Positions 33,040-43,469 of a stretch of 64,000 nucleotides of DNA are shown here, one piece after another. How positions within the stretch are numbered: the first letter of the stretch is position 1; each line of letters begins with the position of its first letter. The translations under genes and the position numbers were made by a program. The DNA is from Okapia johnstoni (taxonomy: Eukaryota > Chordata > Mammalia > Artiodactyla > Giraffidae): contig CM044310.1 of NCBI GenBank assembly GCA_024291935.2, forward strand, positions 81,652,713 through 81,716,712, written 5' to 3'. The notes under the pieces are model-generated. The model had not been told where the DNA came from. It made no database searches and saw nothing but the letters and a program-made list of their open reading frames with translations.

Positions 33040-33252
33040 GCATGCATGTGTGCTGAGTCGTGTCCAACTTTTTGCAACCCCATGGACTGCGACCCACCAG
33101 TCTCCTCTGTCCATGGGATTTCCCAGGCAAGAATACTGGAGTGGGTTGTCATTTCCCTCTCCAGGGGATCTTCCCCACCCCTGTGGGGAAGGGGGATCGA
33201 ACCCCCTTCTCCTGCATTGGCAGGCAGGTTCTTTACCACTGTGCCACCTGGA
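33040..33252 (-). repeat. Bov-tA SINE with a local palindrome
   Basis: Minus-strand copy; between body and head the plus strand reads CTTCCCCACCCCTGTGGGGAAG (about 33171-33192), an expansion not seen in the other copies that makes a GC-rich hairpin. No clear target-site duplication. Confidence 0.88.
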
Positions 33253-33593
33253 AGAGAACTCAGCTTCCTATGGGACAGCCCCACAGCCAGCCAGTGAGCC
33301 AGGCAGGAACTGCAGGAAGGGCCACCTGTCAGAAAACATGTGGGTGATCAGGTGCCAGCCCCTAGGGCTGCACTGCCTCCTAGGAACTATCACATATCCC
33401 CTGGGGCCACCGGCCAAGCCACCACCTCCCCATGTGACCCTGGACAAGTGCCTGTCATTAAGGGGTGCTCAATTAGTACTTTCAGACTGCCCGGGGCTTC
33501 TGAAGAGCTACCCTGGGGCTTCTAGGAGACTGAAGGGGACAGGATGCGGGATGCTAGGCAAGTAGGTGGGGCTCAGAATCTCCCCAACTCTTT

Positions 33594-33725
33594 TTTTTTA
33601 TTTGTTTGGCTGCATCATGGCTTAGTTGTGGCATGTGGGGGACCTAGTCCCCTGATCAGGGATCAAACTCAGGGCCCTTGCTTGCATTGGGAGTGTCTTA
33701 GCCACTGGATCACTAGGGAAGTCCG
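33594..33725 (-). repeat. Short CHR-type SINE
   Basis: Minus head GGACTTCCCTAGTGATCCAG; only about 130 bases, with tail (T-run on plus at 33594-33599). 15-bp target-site duplication, one mismatch: TCTCCCCAACTCTTT at 33579-33593 and TCTCTCCAACTCTTT at 33726-33740. Confidence 0.9.
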
Positions 33726-33740
33726 TCTCTCCAACTCTTT

Positions 33741-34425
33741 AGCACAGTGCCCTGCATCTATCTGCCTTATATACTGGTTGTTTCTGACTATACTACTTGT
33801 GTTTGAGTACATAGGTTTAAAAATAACGTTAGCAACCACTGAGTAGTTGGTCTTTGAGGAATCTGCCTCCTTAAAACTCTGGGATGAGATAACTAGACGC
33901 TATCAAAAGCAGAGTGCATGGACTTGGTCATTGGTAGCTGTCAATCTGGTATTTGATTAGACTATTTCATTCCCTCATTCGTGCCTGCATATAATTCCCT
34001 TCTGCTAGAAAAGACATCCATGCTTCCTGGCCATCATCCTGGGGAACCTCTTCAAAGTGCTCTGTAAAGGGGTCTGGATGAAGCTGGCCCCCGAAACTCC
34101 CACCCGGGGCCTGGCTAATAGGCACGTCTGTCTCCCCAAGTGACTCCAGAGGTGAGCCTTGGTCATAGGGAGTCGCCAGAAGTCAACTTCAGGACTGTGT
34201 CCTTGCAATTTGAAAGAGGCTATTCTTTCTCCTGGTGAGGCTGAGTCAGGAGGGTGGAAGCCCACAGGCTCTGGGACCCCTCTGCAGCTGCATATGCGGT
34301 GATGGGGTTTGTGGCGACAGCCCCAGGGTATGTCTAGAGGAACATGCTTGAAGCCGGCCTTACTTCTCAGTTCCTTCAGCCAATGAATCTGCTTTTCTCT
34401 GCCTGTCAGTTTGAATTGAGTCTTT
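33741..34425. other. Unique intronic sequence
   Basis: Nothing recognised. Confidence 0.4.
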
Positions 34426-34427
34426 AT

Positions 34428-34480
34428 GCAGACAGCATGTTAACTGAGGACCTACTATGTGCCAGGCAGCCAAAAGGATC
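34428..34480 (-). repeat. L2 tail fragment
   Basis: GAGGACCTACTATGTGCCAG, the reverse L2/MIR tail signature. Confidence 0.5.
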
Positions 34481-34484
34481 ATGG

Positions 34485-35715
34485 TGACTTCACCTTCCAG
34501 CTATATTACACATTCTCTGTTGATAGGAACTCTCTCTCTCATACACACACACACTGCCCTGGCAATACAGTAGGTATGGCATCACTATTTGATGACTTGA
34601 CATGTACCCCCTGGAATCATCTAAGCTACAATGGATGATAGCAGACCAGACCCAGACATATCAGGAATACATATGTAACCAACCTGAGGGTCATGGAGTT
34701 TTTTTTCTCCTCCCAGGACCTTGAGATCCTGCTGGGTGTACATCATGGGCCCAATGACAGGAAGCCAATGGAAGCTTTGGCTGATGCTGGAAAGGTGCAG
34801 AAGCCAGGGTACAGCCTGGGAGGAACAGCCCAGTCTTTCCCACTCCCCCAGAGCAGCTCCAGGGTCTACAAACAGAGGCTCAGCCCAAAGATGTTTGTAG
34901 CAGAAACACCCCAGCGTCAGCCACCACACCCGGATTCCACTCTGGCCCACCTGTGGGCACAGTGATCCACAAAACCATCACAGTGATCAAGCTGGCTACG
35001 GGGGAAAAAAGGAGAAGACTCCCTCCCTTTTGCAGAGTCCTCCAAAACCTCAGGACATACACAGAGACACTTATTTTCCCATGAAAACCAAAAGAAATGT
35101 AGATTCTTCCCACCTTGACCCCTGCCTTCTGCACTGTTGGATTTGGTGTCTAATACTGGAGAGACCTGCAGACCCAACCACACGACAGACATGCTTGCTC
35201 TACATAATCGAAGCAAGGGGGACACGTTCTGTAAACCTGCAGACTTCATAGGAGGTGGATGATGGCACTGGCATCTGGAAAACCAGTTCCCTCCATGTCA
35301 CCATCAGGAGCCAGGGATAGCTGTCCAGACAGAGCCACAGCCCCAGGCAGCCTGCCACCTTCCAGGCACCTTTCTAAGGGAACTAGAAGAACAGGGAGCA
35401 GGCAATTTCGGGAAGGTTCCACCCTCACCAACAGCCAGCCAGACCCAGGCTGGCCAGTCACCCACCTTCCCCAATAGCAGTGCGCCAGGAGGCAGACACA
35501 CACAGCATCTGGCCTAAGTGTCGTGGGAGTGACATCTCTAGACATGGAAACCCCTTTTAAAGGCACTGGGGAAGGCAACTCTTTCAAGGGCATCCTAGGG
35601 CACTTCATCTTACAAGTCAAAAAATGCTTTTGTGTAGTGAGTGCCTTCTCCAGTAAGTTAATATTTATTCAGATAAGCAGTTCCCACATTCCACCCCGCC
35701 CCCAGCACCCAGAAG
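34485..35715. other. Unique intronic sequence
   Basis: No exon or repeat recognised apart from a short (CA)n at 34541-34553. Confidence 0.4.
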
Positions 35716-35717
35716 GG

Positions 35718-35732
35718 TCCCTACACATAGTA
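35718..35732 (+). repeat. Left half of an L2/MIR tail split by later insertions
   Basis: CCCTACACATAGTA here joins TATGCTCAATAAATATTTGC at 36829-36848 to rebuild the common L2/MIR tail. See the nested-insertion finding. Confidence 0.65.
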
Positions 35733-35811
35733 TTGGGTTGGCCAAAAAGTTTGTTCTGTTTTTTCCATAAGATGTTATGAAAAACTCAAATGAACTTTCT
35801 GGCCAACCCAA
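35733..35811. mobile_element. Mariner-type MITE, miR-2284/2285-like hairpin
   Basis: A 79-bp near-palindrome flanked by TA (35731-35732 and 35812-35813), the target duplication of mariner elements. Terminal inverted repeats TTGGGTTGGCC and GGCCAACCCAA are exact. The arms (CAAAAAGTTTGTTCTGTTTT and its imperfect complement AACTCAAATGAACTTTCTGG) meet at a short loop around ATAAGATGTTAT. From memory, the large ruminant miR-2284/2285 family consists of hairpins of just this form, with mature text like AAAAGUUCGUUY..GUUUUU. Because the element is palindromic, the minus strand (direction of ZNF423 transcription) also folds. Whether this copy is processed is unknown. Confidence 0.88.
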
Positions 35812-35818
35812 TATATGC

Positions 35819-36822
35819 CAGACCACCTTACCTCCCTCCTGAGAAATCTGTGTGCAGGTCGAGAAGCAACAGACAGAATCAGACATGGAACAATGGACTG
35901 GTTCAAAACTGGGAAAGGGGTATGTCAAGGCTGTATATTGCTGCCCTGCTTACTTAACTTATATGCAGAGTACATTATGTGAAAAGCTGGGCCAGATGAA
36001 GCACAAGCTGGAATCTACATTGCCGGGAGAAATATCAACAACCCCATATATGCAAATAACACCACCCTAATGGCAGAAAGCAAAGAGGAACTAAAGAGTC
36101 TCTTGATGAAGGTGAAAGAGGAGAGTGAAAAAGTTGGCTTAAAACAACATTCAAAAAACTAAGATCATGGCATCCAGTCCCATCATTTCATAGCAAACAG
36201 ATGGGGAAACAATGGAAACTGTGACAGACTTCATTTGGGGCTCCAAAATCACTGCAGATAGTGACTGCAGCCATGAAACTAAAAGACGCTTACTCCTTGG
36301 GAAAAAAGCTATGACAAACCTAGACAGTGCATTAGAAAGCAGAGACATCACTTCGCTGACAAAGGTCCATACAGTCAAACCTATGGTTTTTCCAGTAGTC
36401 ACGTACCGATTTGAGAGTTGGACCATAAAGAAGGTTGAGCACCGAAGAACTGATGCTTTCGAACTGTGGTGCTGGAGAAAACTCGTGAGAGTCCCTTGGA
36501 CAGCAAGGAGATCAAACCAGTCAATCCTAAAGGAAATCAACCCTGAATATTCATTGGAAGGACTGATGCTAAAGTTGAAGCTCCAATACTTTGGCCACCT
36601 GATGCCAAGAGCTGACTCATTGGAAAAGACTGATATCAGGAAAGATTGAGGGCAGGAGGAGAAGGGGGTGACAGAGGATGAGATGGTTGGATGGCATCAC
36701 TGACTAGATGGACATGAGTTAAAGCAAACTCCAGGAGATGGTGATGGACAGGGAAGCCTGGTGTGCTGCAGTCCATGGGGTCACAAAGAGTCGGACATGA
36801 CTAAGTGACTGAACAGCAACTA
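35819..36822 (+). mobile_element. BovB LINE, 5'-truncated (1.0 kb)
   Basis: Starts inside the RT domain (CAGACCACCTTACCTCCCTC, then a GMVQGCILS-like region) and runs to TCGGACATGACTAAGTGACT. The catalytic YADD region reads YANN (about 36048-36059) and frames are broken, so it is inactive. Perfect 10-bp target-site duplication CAATATATGC at 35809-35818 and 36823-36832; the left copy overlaps the last bases of the MITE. Confidence 0.94.
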
Positions 36823-36828
36823 CAATAT

Positions 36829-36870
36829 ATGCTCAATAAATATTTGCTGAATGAATAAACCATCTCTTCC
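36829..36870 (+). repeat. Right half of an L2/MIR tail
   Basis: TATGCTCAATAAATATTTGC followed by TGAATGAATAAA, the standard tail. Confidence 0.75.
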
Positions 36871-37029
36871 TTCTCCAACTCTCCCTTGTGATAGCATATT
36901 AGCTGAAGGCCTACTACATCCCAGCATGCTTTCTGGAACCTTTATTTTTGCTATCTGATAGCTCAGAATCCTTCCTTCATGAAACCTGTACCATCTACCT
37001 TTTACCTCAAGGGGGCTGTAGCCTCCTTG

Positions 37030-37130
37030 AGGACAAGCTCAACAAATACTTCCTGAGCACCTACTATGTGTTCTAGCCAGAGGCAGAGGCAACCCTGGGG
37101 ACAGAAAGAACAAGGCCCAAGCTTTGGCAT
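37030..37130 (-). repeat. L2 tail fragment
   Basis: CTCAACAAATACTTCCTGAG, CACCTACTATGTGTTCTAGC, CCTGGGGACAGAAAGAACAA; reverse L2 order. Confidence 0.7.
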
Positions 37131-37179
37131 CAAGGATACACTAGGGTGATGGGCTGCCAAACATTTTGGTCTTTGCCAA

Positions 37180-38310
37180 TCAAATGGGTTAAGAGTGGTA
37201 TTTTCCTGTGGTTTAAACGTACAGTTCTCTTACTATAAAGGTAGTTTTGAATTTTCTGACTGTTTAAGATCCCACTCACCTTTCTTTCTCTGGTTCCATT
37301 TCTGTTCTGGGCACATGGGAGATATTCAAAATATCTAATGGCCAGTGTGTCGCCAACCAACCTGAGTGGGTGCTGGCTTTGAGCAGACTGGCCCTTGTCC
37401 CCCTTTGCAGCTGATTTATTCGGTATTTTCTTAGTGTTGGTAGGAGCTCCTGACACATTAAGGGAAACATCTTTTGCCTGTGATATATATCTTTGGTTTG
37501 ATTTATTGCAGTTTTGGCAATGCAGAAGTGTTTTATTTTTGTGTAGTCGAACATTTCTGTCCTTTGTTTTATGGCTTTTGGGTTTAGGGTTATATTTAGA
37601 AAAGGCTTCCCCACTCTGACAGTATTATTAAAAAAAAAAACAACTCATGTTTTCTTTCAGTGTTTTCAAGTTTTCTTTTCCTGTTTAGATTTCTGATCCA
37701 TTTGGGATTTGTTTTGGCGTTAGGATGCAGGAGGGATCCAATGTCCTTTCTCAAGATGGCCACCATGCCCTCCCAACCCCACTGACTGGCCAATCTATCT
37801 TCCTCTGCTGACGTGCAATAACACCTTTCTTATGCGCCTAATCTCCAGCTCCATTCAGGTCCATTCCTGGTCTTTTTTTCATTCCTCTGGTCTGTCCCAC
37901 ACTACTTAGAATCCTACCACTTCAGAACATGTTTTAAAATCTTATCTAGTTACCAGCCCCTCCTGTTAGGCCTCTTCATCGAAACTGTCTTTCCTATCCT
38001 TGCATGCCCATTTGTTTTTCTATTTTTCAACCGCACAACATGCAGGATCTTAGTTCCTGGACCAGGGATCAAACCTGTGTCCCCTGCAATGGAAGGGCAA
38101 TGTTTTAACAACTGGACCGCCAGGGAAGTTCCACCTCATGAACTTTAGAATCAGCTTGTCCATGTCTAAACAAAGCCTAAACAAAGCCTATTGTTACTTT
38201 CACTGGCTAATAGTAATAGGGTAATTTTACAGAGATTGATGTATCTATGATATCAAATCCTTCCATTCAAGAACAAGGTCTGCCTTTTCACTTAATTAAG
38301 CCTCTTTTGT
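37180..38310 (-). repeat. L1 ORF2 relic (old mammalian L1M)
   Basis: On the minus strand around 37520-37615 the translation FLNITLNPKAIKQRTEMFDY, then TKIKHFCIAKTAIN, matches the C-terminal part of L1 ORF2. Upstream (higher coordinates) the minus strand carries WEGMVAILRKDIGSLLHPNA and the segment complementary to CATGAACTTTAGAATCAGCT. Many stops; not functional. A short CHR SINE sits at 38015-38131 and the L1 text resumes on the far side. Confidence 0.75.
38015..38131 (-). repeat. Short CHR-type SINE nested in L1
   Basis: Minus head GGAACTTCCCTGGCGGTCCA, B-box-like GGTTTGATCCC. The L1 host joins across it (CTATCCTTGCATGCCCATTT before, CATGAACTTTAGAATCAGCT after). Confidence 0.8.
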
Positions 38311-38319
38311 GTCCCCCAG

Positions 38320-39150
38320 TAGTTGATTCTGTTTGCTCGCTCTGAACACTTGAATGATGCCCCGTGGGTTCGTTCCTGGTCCTATACATTCTGTGGCTAA
38401 CCTAAGCGGGACTCTTTCTTGCTCTGTGTTTTGTGACTGGAGGCTGTTTGCGTGCAGGAAAGCTCTTCAGGTAGGGGTATTATTTGTGCTCCAGCCCCCA
38501 GGCCTTTTGCTCTGCAAGACGCTGGCTGACACTGAGGCGCTGTGCACACCCCCATGGGCAGAAGGAACCCGTGCCCTGCACCTGTGTACTTGGCAGCGCA
38601 TCGCCCAGCGGCTGGCCCACGCCCACTCCATTTTGCCCAAATGGAACCAGTACAAGGGGTGCCACAAGCAATAAGGCACGGAGGGGCCCCACCCATGCTG
38701 TTGGAGCAAGAAAGAGCCTGAGCCGGCACACAAAGGCGAGCTCTGGCCAGCCGGTGGACAGGAACGAGGCTGGCAAAGGTGGCCAGGCTCCACGCAGCCC
38801 CAGTCCTGTAATTAGGGCCCACAGGTCACTCTGGCCACAGCTGAACAAACCAGGGTGTAATTAACTTTCCACCCAGCTTTTTACACAGCAGCATTTCACC
38901 TTTGCCAGAAAGGGAGGGTTTGCCTTTCCAAAAGGGCTGAGGAAACACTCCTTGGTCCCAATCCCCAGGAAAGGAGGGTAGCCAGGGGTAGGGGCAGGGA
39001 GCAGTGAAATTAACCCACAGGGAGCACATTTTTTGCTGTTGCTATTTGGACAGATTCCCCTCTCTTATTTTTTCTGAAGTTGAGCATTCAAAAAGGCTGT
39101 GTCGTCTGGAGTTCAGTTAGAAACTGCTCACCGTCTGTGTTCCCACCACG
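38320..39150. other. Unique intronic sequence
   Basis: No exon recognised. Long overlapping frames on the minus strand (108-141 codons, 38397-38848) lack domains and splice context. Confidence 0.4.
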
Positions 39151-39159
39151 AAGTGTTCA

Positions 39160-39302
39160 GACCTCAAATCTTAGCTCAGCTCTGTAACCTTGAGCAAGAT
39201 CCCCCTAACTTCGCACCTCAGTCATCCAATGGGTACAATGGGGAGGAACGACGAAAAACAAGACCCCCCTGCAGGAACTGTTGTGAGGATGATGTGAGAT
39301 AG
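39160..39302 (+). repeat. MIR SINE fragment
   Basis: CAGCTCTGTAACCTTGAGCA, CCTCAGTCATCCAATGGGTA and GTTGTGAGGATGATGTGAGA. Confidence 0.7.
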
Positions 39303-39308
39303 GCCCTT

Positions 39309-39440
39309 CATTCAGCAAGCATCTCTTAAGCACCACTGTGGACCAGGCACTGGGCTAGGACATAAGAGGGAATGAAACAGACATGATTCTTGTCTTCATG
39401 AAGCCTAACAGTAGCGGAGGAGATGGGTGGGAAACACATC
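39309..39440 (-). repeat. L2 LINE fragment
   Basis: TTCATTCAGCAAGCATCTCT, GACCAGGCACTGGGCTAGGA, GAATGAAACAGACATGATTC. Confidence 0.7.
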
Positions 39441-39552
39441 GAAAAGAATCAGAATAATTCTAGAATCTGGTGATTGCTGGGGGCTGAATGGTGCAGGGGC
39501 TGCAGCGAAAGCAGGTGGCAGGAGGTCTAGGGGCCACATTCCAGGGTGAGTC

Positions 39553-39590
39553 CCACAGGGCCTGACATGTGACAGGCGCTCAATATATGA
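39553..39590 (+). repeat. L2/MIR tail scrap
   Basis: CCTGACATGTGACAGGCGCT, CAATATATG. Confidence 0.5.
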
Positions 39591-39599
39591 AAAGTGTCA

Positions 39600-41225
39600 G
39601 GACTGAAGCCCCTGAGAGCTCCCAGAGAGCAGCAGGAACCCCATGTATTTCAAGGCATCCACCTGGTCTTAAAAGGCAATTTCTGTTCTGTGGAGCAAGT
39701 GCCTGGAGCCCAGAGTGAAAAGCCTCAGTTTCTAGAGAGACTCCATCCACCGCTCCCCACCTATAATGAAACCCCAAATGATGCCAGAGGGGCCTCTGGC
39801 AAAGAAACTAGGGACCTGCAAAAGCCGCTGGGTGCTCCAGTCCTGGGGACCCACCTGTCCTGAGACCAACACACTGCACAGCCCTGCTCCTAAAATGGTT
39901 GGAGAAGGCAGATCTAAAGCATTGCAATGTGTAGATCCAGGACCCAGATATCCTTGGGCAGTCAACCTAATTAATTTGGACCGATGAGCGGTTAGTTTGA
40001 GCCACAGGGATAGAGTATCGGGATAGTTTCTGTATCAGGAAGCAGTAAAACGTTCCACCTAAATCCAGACTGACGGTCCATGGGTGACCTGCTTCAGTGA
40101 GCACATAAAAAACTGGAATCAGCCCCTGGGGTAAATCAAAACTCTCATGCCTGCTTCCACAGTGCCCCAGGAAGTTCTCAGAGATACTTTCTAAGGTTGA
40201 CATCGTCCTGGCTCCTAGAAAATGATGGAAAACACCCCCCTTCAACCATTTATAGGGCCCAGACATGCTTGGCCAACACTGTAGAAATGGCATAACGTAA
40301 ACTTCAGCTCAATCCCTGTTCCCCATGTTATTCGCTGTGGTCGGACCGAAATTAATGGGGACTTTCTATCATCAGTTCAGACGGCAACCCAACACTCCAG
40401 CCATTTGCCTACTCAGTGCCCACAAAGGATACTCCATCAGGAACAGACAAGTCCATCACACATTGAGTCAGCCTCTATCTACCCTGCTGCAAAAATCTTC
40501 ATCTGCTGGCCTATATTTTTACAGTATATGGACCCAGTACCAGCAGCCCAGCTTCACAAGAAGGGCTCCCCAGAAAGGATAATGCAGAAGACCACATGGC
40601 AATGTGGGAATCCATCCAGAAAATGTTCAGTAACAAATGCCAAATATAAGGTGGTAAGTGCCCACAACTCCAAGCATGTAAACATTTGTTATCCTGTGGG
40701 CAAGGACTGGAGGGGAACAAAGAGAAATGAGACAGCTGTTAGGGGTGGGAGCATCAGCAGAGAGGACCAGATCTTTGCTTGTTTCACTTTGTGTCATAAA
40801 GATGCAATGTCTAGTGGCTTGTGGGTTTAAGGTTGGTTTCTCTGCAGACACAAAGGAGGGAGAGGGAGAAAGAAATACAAACAGGTCTTAGTGGAGTTGC
40901 CTTCGGTTCTGGAAGTCCACACTTCAGCAACCCCTCCTGGACCCAGCACTGCCACTCCTGCTGAGGAACGAGGAAACCTCTGGAAGCCAGGGTTCCTCAG
41001 TGCAGACAGTCCTGGCTCCAGGGTGGAGGATCTGGGGAGCTTCCTGGTGAAGGCCATCACCACCATTCCGGTAGGAGGCTCCCCTTCCATGAGGAGCATC
41101 CCCACCCCAGAAGCTGTCCAGACCTGACACCACTCTCCAAGAGTCTGATGGAACAAGGCCGTGCCCCCACACCCACCCCAACTGCCACAGCAAGAGCCCA
41201 GAACTCACTCTGCCAGAGCAGTTCA
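39600..41225. other. Unique intronic sequence
   Basis: No gene or firm repeat. 40320-40640 may be an old unidentified repeat but I cannot name it. Confidence 0.4.
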
Positions 41226-41241
41226 AAGAAGGACCACATTC

Positions 41242-41559
41242 GAGGAACCTAAAATATAACAGAAACGAACCCATCCACGAAACAGAGACAGAATCGTGGA
41301 CCTAGAGAACAGACTCGTGGTTGCCAAGTGGGAGACGGATGGATTGGGAGTTTGGGATTAGCAGATGCAAACTTGTGTATAGAGAATAGATAAACAGTAA
41401 GGTCCTACTTTACAGCACAGGGAACTTATATTCAATATCCTGTGGTAATCCATACTGGAAAAGAATGCACATATAGGTATAACTGAGTCTGTACAGCAGT
41501 CATTAACACACCATGTGAATCAACTACACTTCAGTAAAAAATTAATAATAACAATTATA
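41242..41559 (+). repeat. Artiodactyl L1 3' end
   Basis: GAACAGACTCGTGGTTGCCA, GGATTGGGAGTTTGGGATTA, GTCCTACTTTACAGCACAGG, GTGAATCAACTACACTTCAG, A-rich end. Diverged target-site duplication: GAAGGACCACATTC near 41228 and GAAAGGACCACACTC near 41560. Confidence 0.88.
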
Positions 41560-41574
41560 GAAAGGACCACACTC

Positions 41575-42235
41575 AAGATGAACCCCACAAACACTGCCCC
41601 CTGGGCTGGGCTTTCCAGGCACCCTGGCTGGGGAGGGTTGTGCTGCCTCTGCATTCCAGGAGGACAGCCCTCTGCAGGAAAGCTTCTTGTTCACACCCAA
41701 AGCCAGATTCCAATGGACAGGTGTGCTGCCCTCAGGCCCCAGATCCTCATCAGCAGGGAGGCCCCAACTTCTCCCAAAACAAGACTCATCTGTTCCCTCA
41801 GAAGCATCTGCTGAGCACCCAGAGCCTCATAGAGCAGGGTCGTCTCAATCCTTGTCCGAAATGGTCTTTGTTGGGCTGAAAAGTGTCCACCTTTCCCTCC
41901 AGAGTCCGTTCCATGGGAGCAGCGATGCCCACCTGCATTATCCCTAGGACTGTGACCAGGTGACCAAGGATGAGTGTCCAGCAGAGACCCCCGAGGCTGG
42001 CCTAGGAGGGCTTGCTGTTGCATTTTTGTACCAGTTCCAAAGTTTTAAAGCAGAAGCCAATTTTTGAAGATGTTAAACTAAAGTTCAATGTATAAAACAA
42101 ACTTTTTAAGGTAACAGCTCTGTCTGGAGTGGGTTTCAGAGCCCCTCAGTCAGACAGCCCCAGAGACACCTCTGAGAACACAGTTTGAAAACCACCACAC
42201 AATCCAAGGATGTTGGAGGTGTCCTAGGTAGGGAT
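41575..42235. other. Unique intronic sequence
   Basis: Nothing recognised beyond a possible MER5-like scrap at 42140-42200. Confidence 0.35.
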
Positions 42236-42248
42236 CTGTTTTGAATTA

Positions 42249-42443
42249 GTGAAAGTGAAAGTCACTCAGTCGTGTCCGACTCTTTGCAACCCCATGGACT
42301 ATACAGTCCATGGCATTCTCCAGGCCAGAAAACTGGAGTGAGTAGCCTTTCCCTTCTCCAGGGTATCTTCCTGACCCAGGAATCAAACCAGGGTCTCCTA
42401 CACTGCAGGCAGATTCTTTACCAACTGTGCTATCAGGGAAGCC
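42249..42443 (-). repeat. Bov-tA SINE
   Basis: Minus head GGGCTTCCCTGATAGCACAG. A short palindrome CATGGACTATACAGTCCATG lies at 42293-42312, produced by a deletion in the body. 13-bp target-site duplication with two mismatches: CTGTTTTGAATTA at 42236-42248 and CTGTTCTGAATAA at 42444-42456. Confidence 0.92.
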
Positions 42444-42459
42444 CTGTTCTGAATAATAT

Positions 42460-43310
42460 GTATGCAATTCCCAATAGTGTATCCTGTCCCTGAGTAGTCC
42501 TAAGAACTGGGGGAAATAACTCCTTGCATCTCTCTACCATGTTCGGGGGACTTGCCCAGGCTGGGTCACGCCTTTACTGGGTGGTAATGAATTTCTCAGG
42601 GATGCTATTAGGTGAGGTTGTTTCCTGTACTCTTTCAAGGAATCTCTGACTCCTGTCCAATACTCCAGGGTTTGAAGGTATTCCTGGTTCCCATGTCCCA
42701 GTGGAGGTCGTTAGTGGGGTCCTGTCAGGAAGCAGGCAGAGGAGCTGGTGGATAAAGATGCATTGATAAAGATGGCTGGAGACCCGGCAAATGGGGCTGC
42801 CATGACTTCAGCCAAAGTCTGAGGCTGTGAAGAAAAGAGACCGCCACTGGGAAGACAGTCCTGCCCAGGACCAAAGGACAAATAGCTACCATTAAAAATT
42901 TCCAATACAGACTCCCACTATAGCCCCAAAGTCTCACAGTCACCCTTCTCCACCTAGAAGCACCACCATTCTCAAAAGTGTGGTAACAGACTTAAGAATC
43001 TCCTTGATGGTGAAGAACTGGAGGAAGGAACAGCCGGGGTAGTACCAGGAATGGCACCTCATTCCAAGAGCTACAAACATGCAACAAAGCATCGCTCAGC
43101 AGTGGAACTGAGAAGCCCTGCTTTAACAACTACAAGAGAGCAATGTGATAGAACATAAAGAGAATAGCTTTAAATTAGAAGATAAATTAACTGATTGTTT
43201 TTAAAATATGTACCAATAGTTCACTCGCCCACTTCAGTTCATGGCTAATCAAGAACTACACCAGCATCGACTGTTTTCTCAAGCAGAATGACAGTCCATA
43301 GCCCATGATG
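42460..43310. other. Unique intronic sequence
   Basis: Nothing recognised. Confidence 0.4.
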
Positions 43311-43317
43311 CTGAGGA

Positions 43318-43465
43318 GATCCTGATTCCACCACCCAACTGCTACATGACCCGGGTTAAGCAGTCACCTTTCTGTCTCAATGCTTCAGTATTTCCCCCCA
43401 GGAAATAAGATGAATGGAAAAGCCAACCGCATAAATCCCTTCCAATTCTGATTCTAAGCAATCTA
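43318..43465 (+). repeat. MIR SINE fragment
   Basis: CCTGATTCCACCACCCAACT, then TCTCAATGCTTCAGTATTTC, with the MIR spacing. Confidence 0.6.
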
Positions 43466-43469
43466 AGTT

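Noticed and set aside
38397..38848. Three overlapping minus-strand frames (108-141 codons) as a gene
   Set aside because: All frames are open at once, none has a recognisable domain, and no conserved splice sites are evident.
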